This document shows positions 49,723-58,501 of a DNA stretch of 59,053 bases, in pieces. The DNA lies in NCBI GenBank assembly GCA_035508495.1, contig DATJMX010000007.1, forward strand, positions 1 to 59,053, given 5' to 3'. The DNA comes from Candidatus Binataceae bacterium. GTDB lineage: Bacteria > Desulfobacterota > Binatia > Binatales > Binataceae. Made by a program: the position numbers and the translations under genes. A model generated the notes under the pieces. It saw nothing but the letters and a program-made list of their open reading frames with translations. It had not been told where the DNA came from and made no database searches. Positions within the stretch are counted from its first letter, which is position 1, and each line of letters starts with the position of its first letter.

Positions 49723-50181
49723 TCAATCGTCGAGGAGTTTTTTCAGATCTTCTAAATCGCGATGCACTTCGCCGAGCACGCGGCGGGCTTTGTCGTCAGT
49801 TGGCGCACTGTTCGATGCCTCGGATGCTGGGCGGGAGGCCTTAGGCGCGGAGCTGCCTTTGAGCAGATTCTCCAGGCCCATCTCCTTGATGTACTTGTTG
49901 GCGCCGACGATCGTGAAGCCTTCGTCGTGGAGCAGGCGCTGGATCAGCTTCAGGACCTGGATGTCGTGCTCATGGTAAAAGCGATGCTTGCTGCGCGAGT
50001 GCTTGGGCTTGAGAAATGGGAACTGGGTTTCCCAGAAGCGCAGGACGTAGGTCTCGACGTGGAGCAGAGTCGCTGCTTCTCCGATCTTGAGGCCGCGCTC
50101 GGGAATGCCGCCGGCAGTCGCGGGGGCGGCTGTCGCGGGTTTCTTCGGCCGCACTGATGGCCGGCGGTTAGGCATAGTCAT
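49723..50181 (-). CDS. MerR-family transcriptional regulator
   Basis: 152 aa. After a basic, alanine/proline-rich N-terminus of about 28 residues comes a MerR helix-turn-helix: LKIGEAATLLHVETYVLRFWETQFPFLKPKHSRSKHRFYHEHDIQVLKLIQRLLHDEGFTI. The C-terminal part is short and lacks effector-binding cysteines. ATGA overlap with the ihfA-like gene. Proteins of this type commonly follow ihfA in deltaproteobacterial-type genomes. Confidence 0.9.
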   Translation of the reverse strand: MTMPNRRPSVRPKKPATAAPATAGGIPERGLKIGEAATLLHVETYVLRFWETQFPFLKPKHSRSKHRFYHEHDIQVLKLIQRLLHDEGFTIVGANKYIKEMGLENLLKGSSAPKASRPASEASNSAPTDDKARRVLGEVHRDLEDLKKLLDD

Positions 50182-50468
50182 GGTCGGCGCTTCTTGCCGC
50201 TGACGCGCTCGCGCAACACTTGTCCGGGCTTGAACGTGAGCACGCGGCGCGAATCGATCGTGATTGGTTCTCCAGTCTGCGGATTACGTCCGCGGCGCGC
50301 GTGCTTCTGATTGACCGCGAAGGTACCGAAACCGGAAATCTTGACCTTGTCGCCCTGACGCAGCGAGTCTCGAATGATCGCAAACACCGCCTCGACCACC
50401 TCGCCGGCTTCCCGCTTTGAACAGCGGACCCGCTCGTAGATCATATCTACGAGATCGGCTTTAGTCAT
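50178..50468 (-). CDS. ihfA: Integration host factor alpha-like DNA-bending protein
   Basis: 96 aa from the ATG at 50468, where the family begins (MTKADLVDMIYERV). A GTG at 50510, two bases after the pheT stop, would add 14 residues. HU/IHF fold with VKISGFGTFAVNQKHARRGRNPQTGEPITIDSRRVLTFKPGQVLRERV, including the GRNP beta-arm tip. Its place after pheST matches the classical ihfA position. Confidence 0.93.
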   Translation of the reverse strand: MTKADLVDMIYERVRCSKREAGEVVEAVFAIIRDSLRQGDKVKISGFGTFAVNQKHARRGRNPQTGEPITIDSRRVLTFKPGQVLRERVSGKKRRP

Positions 50469-50512
50469 GCCTTGCGGCGTAACCGTTCCCCACCCGCTCG
50501 TGTTGAGCACGC

Positions 50513-52927
50513 CTACTGCCGCAACTCCGCTCCGAGACGCGTCCGCGCCTGATCAACCAACGCGGCGTGAACCCGGTTCACCTCCTCATCCGTCAGCGTG
50601 CGGTCTTTGGCCCTGTATCGGCAGGCCAATGCCACGCTCTTTCTGCCAGCCGCCACTGCAGCTCCCTCGTACACGTCAAAGACCTCGACGCTTTCGAGCA
50701 ATGACGACCCGCATTCCCGAATGGTCTTAACTACCACATCAGCCGGGAAATTCCGATCCAGCACGAGCGCGAGGTCGCGGCGAATGGCCGGAAATCGTGG
50801 CGGTGCTTCGATCGTTTTGCGCGGCGAGAAACCATAAGAAATGAGTTTTGCTAAGTCAAGTTCGTAAATCGCACACGCGCCGTTGAGGTCGAGGCGCAGC
50901 GCTTCGGCCGGGTGCATTTCGCCGACATAGCCTATCGATTCATCGCCGAGCCGAACCTCCGCGCCGCGTCCAGGATGCAAAAACGGATAACGCGCCGCTT
51001 CGATCGGATGGTAACTGACGTTGGCCGCCGCGCCGCATGAATCGAAAAGGCTCTCGAGGATTCCCTTGATCGAGAAAAACCCCGCCTTGACGGGATGTTC
51101 GCCGATCGCCGCCTGCGTGTATGGCCCGTAGCTCAACGCGGCGAGGCAGGTGCGCTCGGTCGAGAAGTCGCCGTCGCGGCCGAAGACCTTGCCGATCTCG
51201 AAGGCGTGAAACGATTGCGCCTCGCGATTCAGATTGAAGCGCAGCGCCGCGGTCAGACCGGGCATCAGGCTGACACGCAGTTCGCTCAGCTCAGCAGAAA
51301 GTGGATTCGTGACCCTGACCGGAACGGCGCCCGGTGTCGCGCCCGTGTAGCGCGCGTTGTCGGCCGGCGCGATGAACGCGATCGTCGTCGCCTCGCTGAG
51401 GCCGCACCCGAGCAGCACTTCGCGCGTGCCGCGCTGGAAATCCAGCTCAGGATTGGTCGCCACCAGGGCGCCGACGCGGGGCGGCAATTGCGCCGGGATT
51501 TCTGCGAAGCCCGAGAGGCGTGCGACTTCTTCGATCAAATCAGCCGGCTCGTTGATATCGGGACGGAACGAGGGAGCGGACACACCGAGCGTGCCCTTGC
51601 CGCGCGACACGACCTGCGCGCCGATCGCTTTCAGACGGCTGCGCACGACGGCAGGAGCAATCGCCACGCCGAGCAGCGTTTCGATCGCGCCGAGCTCCAA
51701 GGTGATCTCGCGCTTTTCAGCCGGACTCGGCTCGATATCGACGATCATCGAAGCCTCGCGCCCGCCGGCGGTCTGGCGAATCAGCTCGGCGACGCGAATC
51801 AGCGCGCTCACCTGTCCTGCGCGATCGATACCGCGCTCAAAGCGATAGCGCGCCTCGCTGTTAAGCCCCAGGCGGCGCCCAGTGCGTGCGATCGTCATCG
51901 GCGCGAAGTACGCACTCTCGAGCAGGAGGTCGGTCGTGCCTTCGCCGACCTCGGAATTGAGCCCGCCCATCACGCCCGCGATCGCGAGGGTCTTTTCGGC
52001 GTCCGCGATCATCAGGTCATTGCTCTCGAGCGAGCGTGTCGCGTTGTCGAGCGTGACGAACTCGTGATCGGTGCCGGCGCGGCGCACAACGATCTTGCCA
52101 CTCGCGATCTTGCCGAAGTCGAACGCGTGGAGCGGCTGGCCCAGCTCGAGCATCACATAGTTGGTCGCGTCGACGACGTTGTTGAGCCCGCGCATCCCGC
52201 ACAGCTCGAGCCGCCGGCGCATCCAGACGGGCGAGGGACCGATCTTAATCGCGCGCATCGCGAGCGCCGCGTAGCGCGGGCACAGATCCGGCGCTTCGAT
52301 ATCGACGGTAAAATCAATTTTGGCACTGGGCGAGGGCGAGCGTGCGGCGCGCAGCTTCGGCGCCTGCAGCTTCACGTCGAAGAGCGCCGCAACTTCGCGC
52401 GCGAGACCACGAATCGAAAGGCAATCGCCGCGATTGGCCGTGATCTCGACGTCGAGGATCGTGTCAGTGAGCGCCATGTATTCGGCGAGATCGACGCCGA
52501 GCGGAGCGTCGTCGGCGAGTGCGATGATTCCCGCGTGCTCGTCGGACATTCCAAGCTCACGCTCCGAGCAGAGCATCCCCCGCGACTCGACGCCGCGAAT
52601 CGTCGCCGCCGTGAGCGGCTCCTCCTTGCCGAGTTTTGCCCCGACCATCGCCAGCGCGGCATGCATCCCGCTGCGAACGTTGGGCGCGCCGCATACGACT
52701 TTGAACTGGCCGCGCTCACCCGCATCGACGTCGCAGAGCGACAGGCGATCGGCGTTGGGATGCTTTTCGGCGTGGAGCACCTTGGCAGTGACGACGCCGG
52801 TGAATGCGGCCTGAGTTTTTTCGATCGATTCAACGACGAGGCCGGCGAGACTCAGCCGATGCGCGATGTCATCGGCAGAGGCGTCGAGCGCGACGAATTC
52901 CTTGAGCCAGCTGAGCGGCAGCTTCAT
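50513..52927 (-). CDS. pheT: Phenylalanyl-tRNA synthetase beta subunit
   Basis: 804 aa, full length. Domains: N-terminal tRNA-binding domain (VVTAKVLHAEKHPNADRLSLCDVDAG), B3/B4 (DLCPRYAALAMRAIKIGPSPVWMRRRL, NNVVDATNYVMLELGQPLHAFD), B5, and C-terminal anticodon-binding FDX-ACB domain (PPRFPAIRRDLALVLDRNFPADVV). ATGA overlap with pheS. Confidence 0.96.
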   Translation of the reverse strand: MKLPLSWLKEFVALDASADDIAHRLSLAGLVVESIEKTQAAFTGVVTAKVLHAEKHPNADRLSLCDVDAGERGQFKVVCGAPNVRSGMHAALAMVGAKLGKEEPLTAATIRGVESRGMLCSERELGMSDEHAGIIALADDAPLGVDLAEYMALTDTILDVEITANRGDCLSIRGLAREVAALFDVKLQAPKLRAARSPSPSAKIDFTVDIEAPDLCPRYAALAMRAIKIGPSPVWMRRRLELCGMRGLNNVVDATNYVMLELGQPLHAFDFGKIASGKIVVRRAGTDHEFVTLDNATRSLESNDLMIADAEKTLAIAGVMGGLNSEVGEGTTDLLLESAYFAPMTIARTGRRLGLNSEARYRFERGIDRAGQVSALIRVAELIRQTAGGREASMIVDIEPSPAEKREITLELGAIETLLGVAIAPAVVRSRLKAIGAQVVSRGKGTLGVSAPSFRPDINEPADLIEEVARLSGFAEIPAQLPPRVGALVATNPELDFQRGTREVLLGCGLSEATTIAFIAPADNARYTGATPGAVPVRVTNPLSAELSELRVSLMPGLTAALRFNLNREAQSFHAFEIGKVFGRDGDFSTERTCLAALSYGPYTQAAIGEHPVKAGFFSIKGILESLFDSCGAAANVSYHPIEAARYPFLHPGRGAEVRLGDESIGYVGEMHPAEALRLDLNGACAIYELDLAKLISYGFSPRKTIEAPPRFPAIRRDLALVLDRNFPADVVVKTIRECGSSLLESVEVFDVYEGAAVAAGRKSVALACRYRAKDRTLTDEEVNRVHAALVDQARTRLGAELRQ

Positions 52928-53970
52928 CGCGCACCTCCGCTGAGGACCGGGAACTGCGAGATGAAGCGCAGGTCGTTTTCAAAGAAGAGCCGCAGGTCGT
53001 TGACCCCGAGCTTGAGCAGGCCGGTGCGCTCGACGCCCAAGCCGAATGCGAAGCCCTGGAATTCGGCAGGATCGACTTTCACGGCGCGGAGCACGGCTGG
53101 ATGGATCATTCCGCAGCCCAGGACTTCCGTCCATCCGGAATGCTTGCAGACGGGGCATCCGGCGCCGTCGCAGAGCAGGCATCGCATATCGAGCTCGGCG
53201 CTCGGCTCGGTGAAGGGGAAGTAGCTCGCGCGAAAGCGCACGGCGGTCGCGCCGAAGAACGACTTGGTGAACTCGGTGAGGACGCCCTTCAGATGGGCCA
53301 TCGTGATCTTGCCGCGCCGATCGACCATGAAGCCCTCGATCTGCGTGAACATCGGTGACGCGCGCACGCTCAGCTCGTCGCGCCGGTAGCATCGTCCGGG
53401 GCATACGATCGCGAGCGGAGGCTGCCGATTCTCCATCACGCGGATCTGGCCGTTCGACGTATGCGTGCGCATCAGGCGGCCGCCGTCGACGTAGAACGTA
53501 TCCTGCATCTCGCGCGCCGGATGATGCGGCGGGAAGTTGAGCGCCTCGAAATTGTGGAAGTCGTCCTCGATATCCTGGGTCATCGCGACTTCGAAGCCCA
53601 TGCCAACGAAGATCTCGAGCATCCGCTCGAGGATCTGCTGAATCGGATGGATATGGCCGCGCGCGATTTTCATCCCCGGCAGCGTTACGTCGAGGCGCGC
53701 CTCGCCGAGCGATTTCTCGAGCGCGGCGGCCTTGAGCTTTCCCTGGAGCGTTTCGATTCGCGCTTCGAGCTCGCGCTTGATCTGGTTGATGAGCTGGCCG
53801 ATCGCGGGGCGCTCTTCGTGCGGCACGTCGCGCATCCCGCGCATGATCTCGGTTAGCTCGCCGGCGCGGCCCAGCACCCGCACGCGAACGTTTTCGATTT
53901 GCACTTCCTGCGCGTCGTCGCCGAGCTCGCCCAGCGCGCGCTGTCTGATTTGCTCGAGCTGCTCTCGCAT
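52924..53970 (-). CDS. pheS: Phenylalanyl-tRNA synthetase alpha subunit
   Basis: 348 aa. N-terminal coiled coil, then class II core: HPIQQILERMLEIFVGMGFEV, NFPPHHPAREMQDTFYV, LMRTHTSNGQIRVM, YRRDELSVRASPMFTQIEGFMVD (motif 2), FRASYFPFTEPSAELD and FGLGVERTGLLKLGVNDLR (motif 3). GGGGAGA precedes the ATG. Charges tRNA-Phe as alpha2beta2 with PheT. Confidence 0.96.
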   Translation of the reverse strand: MREQLEQIRQRALGELGDDAQEVQIENVRVRVLGRAGELTEIMRGMRDVPHEERPAIGQLINQIKRELEARIETLQGKLKAAALEKSLGEARLDVTLPGMKIARGHIHPIQQILERMLEIFVGMGFEVAMTQDIEDDFHNFEALNFPPHHPAREMQDTFYVDGGRLMRTHTSNGQIRVMENRQPPLAIVCPGRCYRRDELSVRASPMFTQIEGFMVDRRGKITMAHLKGVLTEFTKSFFGATAVRFRASYFPFTEPSAELDMRCLLCDGAGCPVCKHSGWTEVLGCGMIHPAVLRAVKVDPAEFQGFAFGLGVERTGLLKLGVNDLRLFFENDLRFISQFPVLSGGAR

Positions 53971-54014
53971 CTTAAGTCTCCCCGCAATCGGGTGATCGTG
54001 ACCCCATCAAGCAA

Positions 54015-54042
54015 AAGACCATGTGGACTACCACATGGTCTT
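54015..54042 (-). terminator. Hairpin between rplT and pheS
   Basis: Perfect 12-bp stem AAGACCATGTGG/CCACATGGTCTT with a 4-base loop; on the minus strand it continues TTGCTTG. It could partly terminate or attenuate transcription entering pheST. No phenylalanine-rich leader peptide is visible. Confidence 0.6.
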
Positions 54043-54072
54043 CTGGTGCGACCGCCTGTCGGAGCGCGGTTC

Positions 54073-54438
54073 TTAAGCGGCTTTCTGGCCGAGCGCGCTC
54101 TTGGCGGTCTGCACCAGCTCGGTAAACAAGCCGTCGCGCTCCTTGGCGAGTGCCGCAAGAATCTTGCGATCGATTTCGACGCCGGCTTTCTTGAGGCCGT
54201 CGATCAGCACGCTATAGGAGATGCCGTGTTCGCGCGCGAGCGCATTGATACGCGCGACCCACAGTGCGCGATAATTGCGCTTCTTCTGCTTGCGATCGCG
54301 ATAGGCGTAGGTGAGGCCCTTTTCGAGCGTGTTGCGGGCCTGCTTGTAAAGCTTGCGCCCGCCAACGAATCCCGAGGCGAGCTTGAGTTGCCGTTTATGG
54401 CGGCGGCGTGTCTTGGGGCCGCCCTTAGCGCGAGGCAT
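54073..54438 (-). CDS. rplT: 50S ribosomal protein L20
   Basis: 121 aa: MPRAKGGPKTRRRHKRQLKLASGF, YAYRDRKQKKRNYRALWVARINALAREHG and YSVLIDGLKKAGVEIDRKILAALA are family-defining. Basic, binds 23S rRNA. Part of thrS-infC-rpmI-rplT-pheST. Confidence 0.97.
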   Translation of the reverse strand: MPRAKGGPKTRRRHKRQLKLASGFVGGRKLYKQARNTLEKGLTYAYRDRKQKKRNYRALWVARINALAREHGISYSVLIDGLKKAGVEIDRKILAALAKERDGLFTELVQTAKSALGQKAA

Positions 54439-54480
54439 TGTTGTCGAGTCCTTCCTTCGAGGTAGTTGATCGCGTGACGC

Positions 54481-54678
54481 TTAGCCGTTGGGCATCATCC
54501 GGCGCACGCGCTCGGTGTCGGCCTTGCCGAGCCGGCCCGCTTCGCGAAGCTGACGCTTCTGCTTGGGGCTCTTGCTCGACAAGAGGTGGCGCAGGTATGC
54601 GCGCTTGAACTTCACCTTGCCGTTCTTGTTGATCGAAAAGCGCTTGGCCGCGGTGCGGCTGGTCTTAATCTTCGGCAT
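54481..54678 (-). CDS. rpmI: 50S ribosomal protein L35
   Basis: 65 aa: MPKIKTSRTAAKRFSINKNGKVKFKRA and HLLSSKSPKQKRQLREAG are typical. Small basic ribosomal protein; sits between infC and rplT as usual. Confidence 0.97.
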   Translation of the reverse strand: MPKIKTSRTAAKRFSINKNGKVKFKRAYLRHLLSSKSPKQKRQLREAGRLGKADTERVRRMMPNG

Positions 54679-54712
54679 TGACGTCTTTCTGTAAATCTCT
54701 AGCTCAAGTCTT

Positions 54713-55246
54713 CTACCGCGGCGTCAACAGGACTGACATGCTGCGCCCCTCCATCCGGGGCAGGCTCTCGGGCTGCGCAACTTCAGTCACTTGCTCGACG
54801 ATGCGCTCTATCAACGCCCGGCCCAGTTCCGGATGGGTAATCTCGCGACCGCGGAACGAAACCGATAACTTAACACGATTGCCTTCACTAATGAAGCGCT
54901 TGATGTGCTTAACTTTGAAGTCCACATCGTGCTCGCCGGTGCGCGATCCCATCTTGACTTCCTTGACGGTGCTGACCGTGTGCTTCTTGGAGTCGTGGGT
55001 CTTTTTCTTTTGCGCGTAGCGATATTTGTCGAAATCCGTGATGCGGCAGACGGGCGGATTCGCGGTCGAAGCGACCTCGACCAGGTCCAGGCCCTTGGTC
55101 TCGGCGATTCGAATCGCTTCGCGCACGGGCAGAATCCCGACCTGCGAACCGTCGGCATCGATTACGCGAACTTCCTGCGCACGGATCTGATTGTTGACCC
55201 GGATAGCGGGTTCTCGAGATGGTGGCGTTCTAAAATCCCTTCGAAT
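54713..55246 (-). CDS. infC: Translation initiation factor IF-3, probable ATT start
   Basis: 177 aa if it starts at the ATT at 55246-55244. In that frame the codons read (M)RRDFRTPPSREPAIRVNNQIRAQEVRVID, which restores the full N-terminal domain; the first ATG/GTG-type start (GTG 55126) would delete its first 40 residues. A strong GGAGGT at 55257-55252 lies 5 nt before the ATT. Non-AUG starts are known for infC, where IF-3 represses its own non-canonical start. C-terminal domain intact (VKEVKMGSRTGEHDVDFKVKHIKRFI). Confidence 0.9.
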   Translation of the reverse strand: MRRDFRTPPSREPAIRVNNQIRAQEVRVIDADGSQVGILPVREAIRIAETKGLDLVEVASTANPPVCRITDFDKYRYAQKKKTHDSKKHTVSTVKEVKMGSRTGEHDVDFKVKHIKRFISEGNRVKLSVSFRGREITHPELGRALIERIVEQVTEVAQPESLPRMEGRSMSVLLTPR

Positions 55247-55251
55247 ATTTC

Positions 55252-55257
55252 ACCTCC
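55252..55257 (-). promoter_or_regulatory. Ribosome-binding site deciding the infC start
   Basis: GGAGGT on the minus strand, five bases before an in-frame ATT. No ATG, GTG or TTG in the infC frame lies within the conserved N-terminal region, so this site supports ATT as the true start. Confidence 0.75.
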
Positions 55258-55284
55258 CCCGGCTTTTGGGCCGAGTCATCAAAT

Positions 55285-57225
55285 TCAAGCCGGCAACGGC
55301 TCCTTTTTCAGCAATTCCACGAGCGCGTCAAGCGGCATCGATTCGCTTTTCGCGCCCCGCAGGCGACGCAGCGAGATTGCGCGGTCGGCAGCCTCGCGCT
55401 CGCCCACCACGATCATATACGGCACCTTGGCGAGTTCCGCTTCGCGCACCTTGAAGCCGAGCTTCTCACCACGGATATCGGCCGCGGCACGCACGCCCTC
55501 GCGCTTTAAGATGCCCTCGATCTCCATCGCGTAACTCTCGACCTTTTCGCTGAGCGAGAGCACCCGCGCCTGCTCCGGCGCGAGCCAGTACGGCAGTACG
55601 CCGCCGGTATGCTCGATCAGCACGCCGATGAATCGCTCGAGCGAGCCCAGGATCGCGCGATGGATCATCACCGGGCGCTCCTCGATACCGGCGCTCGAGG
55701 TGTAGGTCAGGTCGAAGTTCATCGGACCATTGTAATCGAGTTGAATCGTCGCGACCTGCCATTTTCGCTTGAGCGCGTCGGGCACATAAATCTCGATCTT
55801 CGGACCGTAGAATGCGCCTTCCTTGGGATTTATCTCAAACGCGATCTCGTTGCGGCGCATCGCGTTGGCGACCTTCTCCTCGGCCATCCGCCATTGCTCT
55901 TCGGTGCCCAGATGCTGGTCGGGCATCGTCGCGAGCTTGAACTCGACCCGCTCGAAGCCGAGTGTCGTGTAAACCTCGCGCACCATCTCGAGGTTCATCG
56001 CGAATTCGTCTTCGATTTGATCCTCGGTGCAAAAGATATGCGCGTCGTCCTGGGACATCACACGCGCCCGCGTGAGGCCGTGCAGCACGCCCGAGCGCTC
56101 CGCGCGATGGAGCCGCGAGAACTCCGCAATCCGCAGCGGCAGATCGCGATAGGAGCGCTTCTCGGCGCGATAGACATACGTATGCCCCGGGCAGTTCATC
56201 GGCTTCACGCCATAGCCGACGCGCCATCCTTCGGGGCTCGTATCGATCGTCGCCACGTCGGCATCGGGATCGAGCGACAGGAACATATTCTCGCGAAAAT
56301 TGTCCCAATGCCCCGAGGTATGGAACATCTCGTTCTTATAGATCTGCGGTGTGATCACTTCGTCGAAGCCATAGCGCCGGTAGAGCCGCCGCATATAATC
56401 GACCAGCGCATTGAAGATCACCATCCCCTTGGGCAGGTAGAACGGCTGACCCGGCGCAATCGGATCGAACATGAAGAGGCCCATCTCGCGGCCGATCTTG
56501 CGATGGTCGCGCTGGCGCGCCAGCTCGACGAGCGCCAGATGCTCGTCCAGCGCTTCCTTGCTCGCGAACGCGGTGCCGTAGATTCGCGAGAGCATCGCGT
56601 TGTGCTCGTCGCCGCGCCAGTACGCGCCCGCGACCGAGAGCAGCTTGAAGGCGCGCAGGTAGCGCGTCGAGGGCACGTGCGGTCCGCGGCACAAATCCAT
56701 CCAGTCGCCCTGCTTGTAGATCGATACGGTATCGTCGGGGATTCCCTGGATGATCTCGACCTTGTATTGCTCGCCCATCTCGGAGAACTGGCGAATCGCG
56801 TTCTCGCGCGGGACCTCGATCCGTTCGATCTTGAGGTCGGCCTTGGCGAGCTCCTTCATCTTCGCCTCGATCCTGGGCAGATCGTCGGGGGTGAAGGGCG
56901 TCTTGGGCGCGAAATCGTAATAGAAGCCGTCTTCGATCGTGGGGCCGATCGTGACCTGCGTGCCGGGGAAGAGCGATTGCACCGCCATCGCCATAAGATG
57001 CGCCGTGGAATGGCGAATCGTATCGAGGCCGGCCTCGCTCTGGGCGAGAATGGGCTCGACGGCGGCATCGTGGTCGAGCTTCCGAGTCAGATCGACGACT
57101 TTGCCATCGACGCGCGCGGCAACGAGGTCTTTGCCTGGCTGATCGCGCAGAGCCTCGCGGACCGCGGAGCCGTGCGGCAGCCGGCGCTGCTCGCCATTTA
57201 CGGTGACGGTAATCTCGGAACTCAT
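55285..57225 (-). CDS. thrS: Threonyl-tRNA synthetase
   Basis: 646 aa, full length. TGS domain (residues 1-65), editing domain with HSTAHLMAMAVQSLFPG, catalytic core with MNCPGHTYVYRAEKRSYRDLPLRIAEF (zinc Cys in NCPGH), RSGVLHGLTRARVMSQDDAHIFC, and C-terminal anticodon domain. Its stop is 38 bases from the infC start, in the classical order. Confidence 0.97.
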   Translation of the reverse strand: MSSEITVTVNGEQRRLPHGSAVREALRDQPGKDLVAARVDGKVVDLTRKLDHDAAVEPILAQSEAGLDTIRHSTAHLMAMAVQSLFPGTQVTIGPTIEDGFYYDFAPKTPFTPDDLPRIEAKMKELAKADLKIERIEVPRENAIRQFSEMGEQYKVEIIQGIPDDTVSIYKQGDWMDLCRGPHVPSTRYLRAFKLLSVAGAYWRGDEHNAMLSRIYGTAFASKEALDEHLALVELARQRDHRKIGREMGLFMFDPIAPGQPFYLPKGMVIFNALVDYMRRLYRRYGFDEVITPQIYKNEMFHTSGHWDNFRENMFLSLDPDADVATIDTSPEGWRVGYGVKPMNCPGHTYVYRAEKRSYRDLPLRIAEFSRLHRAERSGVLHGLTRARVMSQDDAHIFCTEDQIEDEFAMNLEMVREVYTTLGFERVEFKLATMPDQHLGTEEQWRMAEEKVANAMRRNEIAFEINPKEGAFYGPKIEIYVPDALKRKWQVATIQLDYNGPMNFDLTYTSSAGIEERPVMIHRAILGSLERFIGVLIEHTGGVLPYWLAPEQARVLSLSEKVESYAMEIEGILKREGVRAAADIRGEKLGFKVREAELAKVPYMIVVGEREAADRAISLRRLRGAKSESMPLDALVELLKKEPLPA

Positions 57226-57325
57226 CTAAGAGATGATTTTAATCATGGCGCGGCGCGAGGCTAACGAAATCACAGGTCGGGCTGGGGCGAGACGAGGCAG
57301 GGCACGACGCGGACGACGTACACAG

Positions 57326-57400
57326 TGGTAGGCGCGGGCGGGATTGAACCGCCGACCTCTTCCGTGTCAAGGAAGCGCTCTCCCACTGAGCTACGCGCCT
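57326..57400 (-). tRNA. tRNA-Val (anticodon GAC)
   Basis: On the minus strand: acceptor AGGCGCG/CGCGCCT, D arm GCTC...GAGC, anticodon stem CTTCC/GGAAG with loop TTGACAC (anticodon GAC), T arm GGCGG/CCGCC with loop TTCAATC, and an encoded CCA (57328-57326). All stems are perfect. Confidence 0.96.
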
Positions 57401-57477
57401 GCAGATGCAGGATGATGGCATTGGCATCCAAAGCAAACATGAACGGTAACGGATCTGACGCAGGCGGGCAACCTAAG
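57360..57477. repeat. Segment duplicated at about 58200-58310
   Basis: The 5' half of tRNA-Val and about 75 bases of its upstream flank recur, diverged, near 58200-58310; the flank shares CCAAAGCAAACATGAACGGT-type sequence in both. Marks a local segmental duplication around the small gene at 57558-58013. Confidence 0.75.
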
Positions 57478-57557
57478 ATGTCTGGCGCCGGTTCCGGTAG
57501 GAAGCCATGCGCGAGGCGAGCGCTAACCGGATGTTTGACAACCTCGCTTTTCTGAAT

Positions 57558-58013
57558 TCATGGCTTGGGCACGACCGCAAAATCGCCCATCTTTAACGGT
57601 ATTGGTCTCGATTTCTGAAAATCCTTGGTGACTGAGACGATCCCCGAGAGTCGGAACTTCAAGCCGCCGGATTCATTCTTGTCAATCGAAAATCGGAGTT
57701 TCTCGAATTCCTCCGGCTTCAGGGCCGCCGCGCCGACGGTCGTATTGGCTGTGATTTTGGTTTGCCATGAAGCATCGTTGTCGATTGCAATATACCATCC
57801 CACCGGCAGGTTTGAAGCCGATTCGAACGCGCCCGCTGTAACATCCACTTCAAATGACACCACAGAATCGTCAGTAGAAACTCGCAGTTTTGGAATTGAG
57901 ACAATATATTCCGTCGTCTGCTGAGCGAATGCTGCAGGCGCTAACATCAGTATCGGCAAAAACGACCAGATTGCGCGTACCAAGAAGGATCGGGGTTGCA
58001 GTTTGTGGCTCAT
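57558..58013 (-). CDS. Exported hypothetical protein (151 aa)
   Basis: Not recognised. The ATG at 58013 is chosen because it begins a signal peptide, SFLVRAIWSFLPILMLAPAAFAQQ, with cleavage after AFA. The mature part is beta-rich (YIVSIPKLRVSTDDSVVSFEVDVTAGAFES, GLKFRLSGIVSVT), as in an immunoglobulin-like or carbohydrate-binding fold, but no family is evident. Codons are less GC-rich than the window average. It lies between the two tRNA-Val copies. Confidence 0.6.
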   Translation of the reverse strand: MSHKLQPRSFLVRAIWSFLPILMLAPAAFAQQTTEYIVSIPKLRVSTDDSVVSFEVDVTAGAFESASNLPVGWYIAIDNDASWQTKITANTTVGAAALKPEEFEKLRFSIDKNESGGLKFRLSGIVSVTKDFQKSRPIPLKMGDFAVVPKP

Positions 58014-58501
58014 GAATATCTTTTGAAAGTGACTGGCACACAGCCGCTCTGAGATTTGCAGCGCGAGCAACGAAGGCGCCCGACCGGTGAGACGCTGGTA
58101 TAATACTCTTCGGAATTGCCGGCCAGTGGCCAGCAGAACTCTAAGAAGAAAGGGCACCGGACGCGGTACTGGCTAAGCGTGGCATAGAACCGCCGACCTC
58201 TCCCGTGTCAAGGAAGCGCTCTCCCATTGAGCTATGTGCCTGAGATGCAATTCATTTGCGTCCAAAGCAAACATGAACGGTGAGGGATTCGGGAAGGGGG
58301 CAGCCTGAGATTCGGGGCACTCGACGAAGCACGGTTCACGCTTTAGTCAGCTCAAACCCGGCGCAAGTTGTTCAGAGGGTTGAATCACACAAAAATTCAA
58401 TCGAGCTTCGCGAAGTGAGTTAGCGAAGCGTCACGCTAAGTGGACCAACCATGCGCCGATCTTCTCGAGAGCGCTTTGGTCGCTGTTAAAGCACCAAGCA
58501 T
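58014..58501. other. Intergenic region holding a decayed tRNA-Val copy
   Basis: About 490 bases without a believable gene. Contains the tRNA-Val remnant (58170-58241) and its duplicated flank to about 58310. The remainder, about 58311-58501, shows nothing I can name. Confidence 0.6.
58170..58241 (-). pseudogene. tRNA-Val pseudogene
   Basis: Copy of the tRNA-Val at 57326-57400. D arm and anticodon arm (loop TTGACAC) are kept, but the T stem GGCGG now faces CCACG and the acceptor strands AGGCACA and ACGCTTA no longer pair, so it cannot fold as a working tRNA. The 5' half is far better kept than the 3' half. Confidence 0.8.

Noticed and set aside
51095..53224. 709-codon plus-strand frame
   Set aside because: Antisense shadow of pheT and part of pheS.
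53972..54022. Short minus-strand frame (16 codons) before pheS, considered as a PheM-like leader peptide
   Set aside because: It contains only one Phe and starts inside the hairpin arm, so the attenuation design of pheST in enterobacteria is not reproduced.
57239..57555. Frames on both strands across tRNA-Val (for example RRVAQWESASLTRKRSAVQSRP)
   Set aside because: They are translations of the tRNA gene itself; the cloverleaf is perfect.
57326..58310. Integrative element bounded by tRNA-Val attachment sites
   Set aside because: The duplicated part is the 5' half and upstream flank, not the 3' end used by integrases, and no integrase gene lies between.
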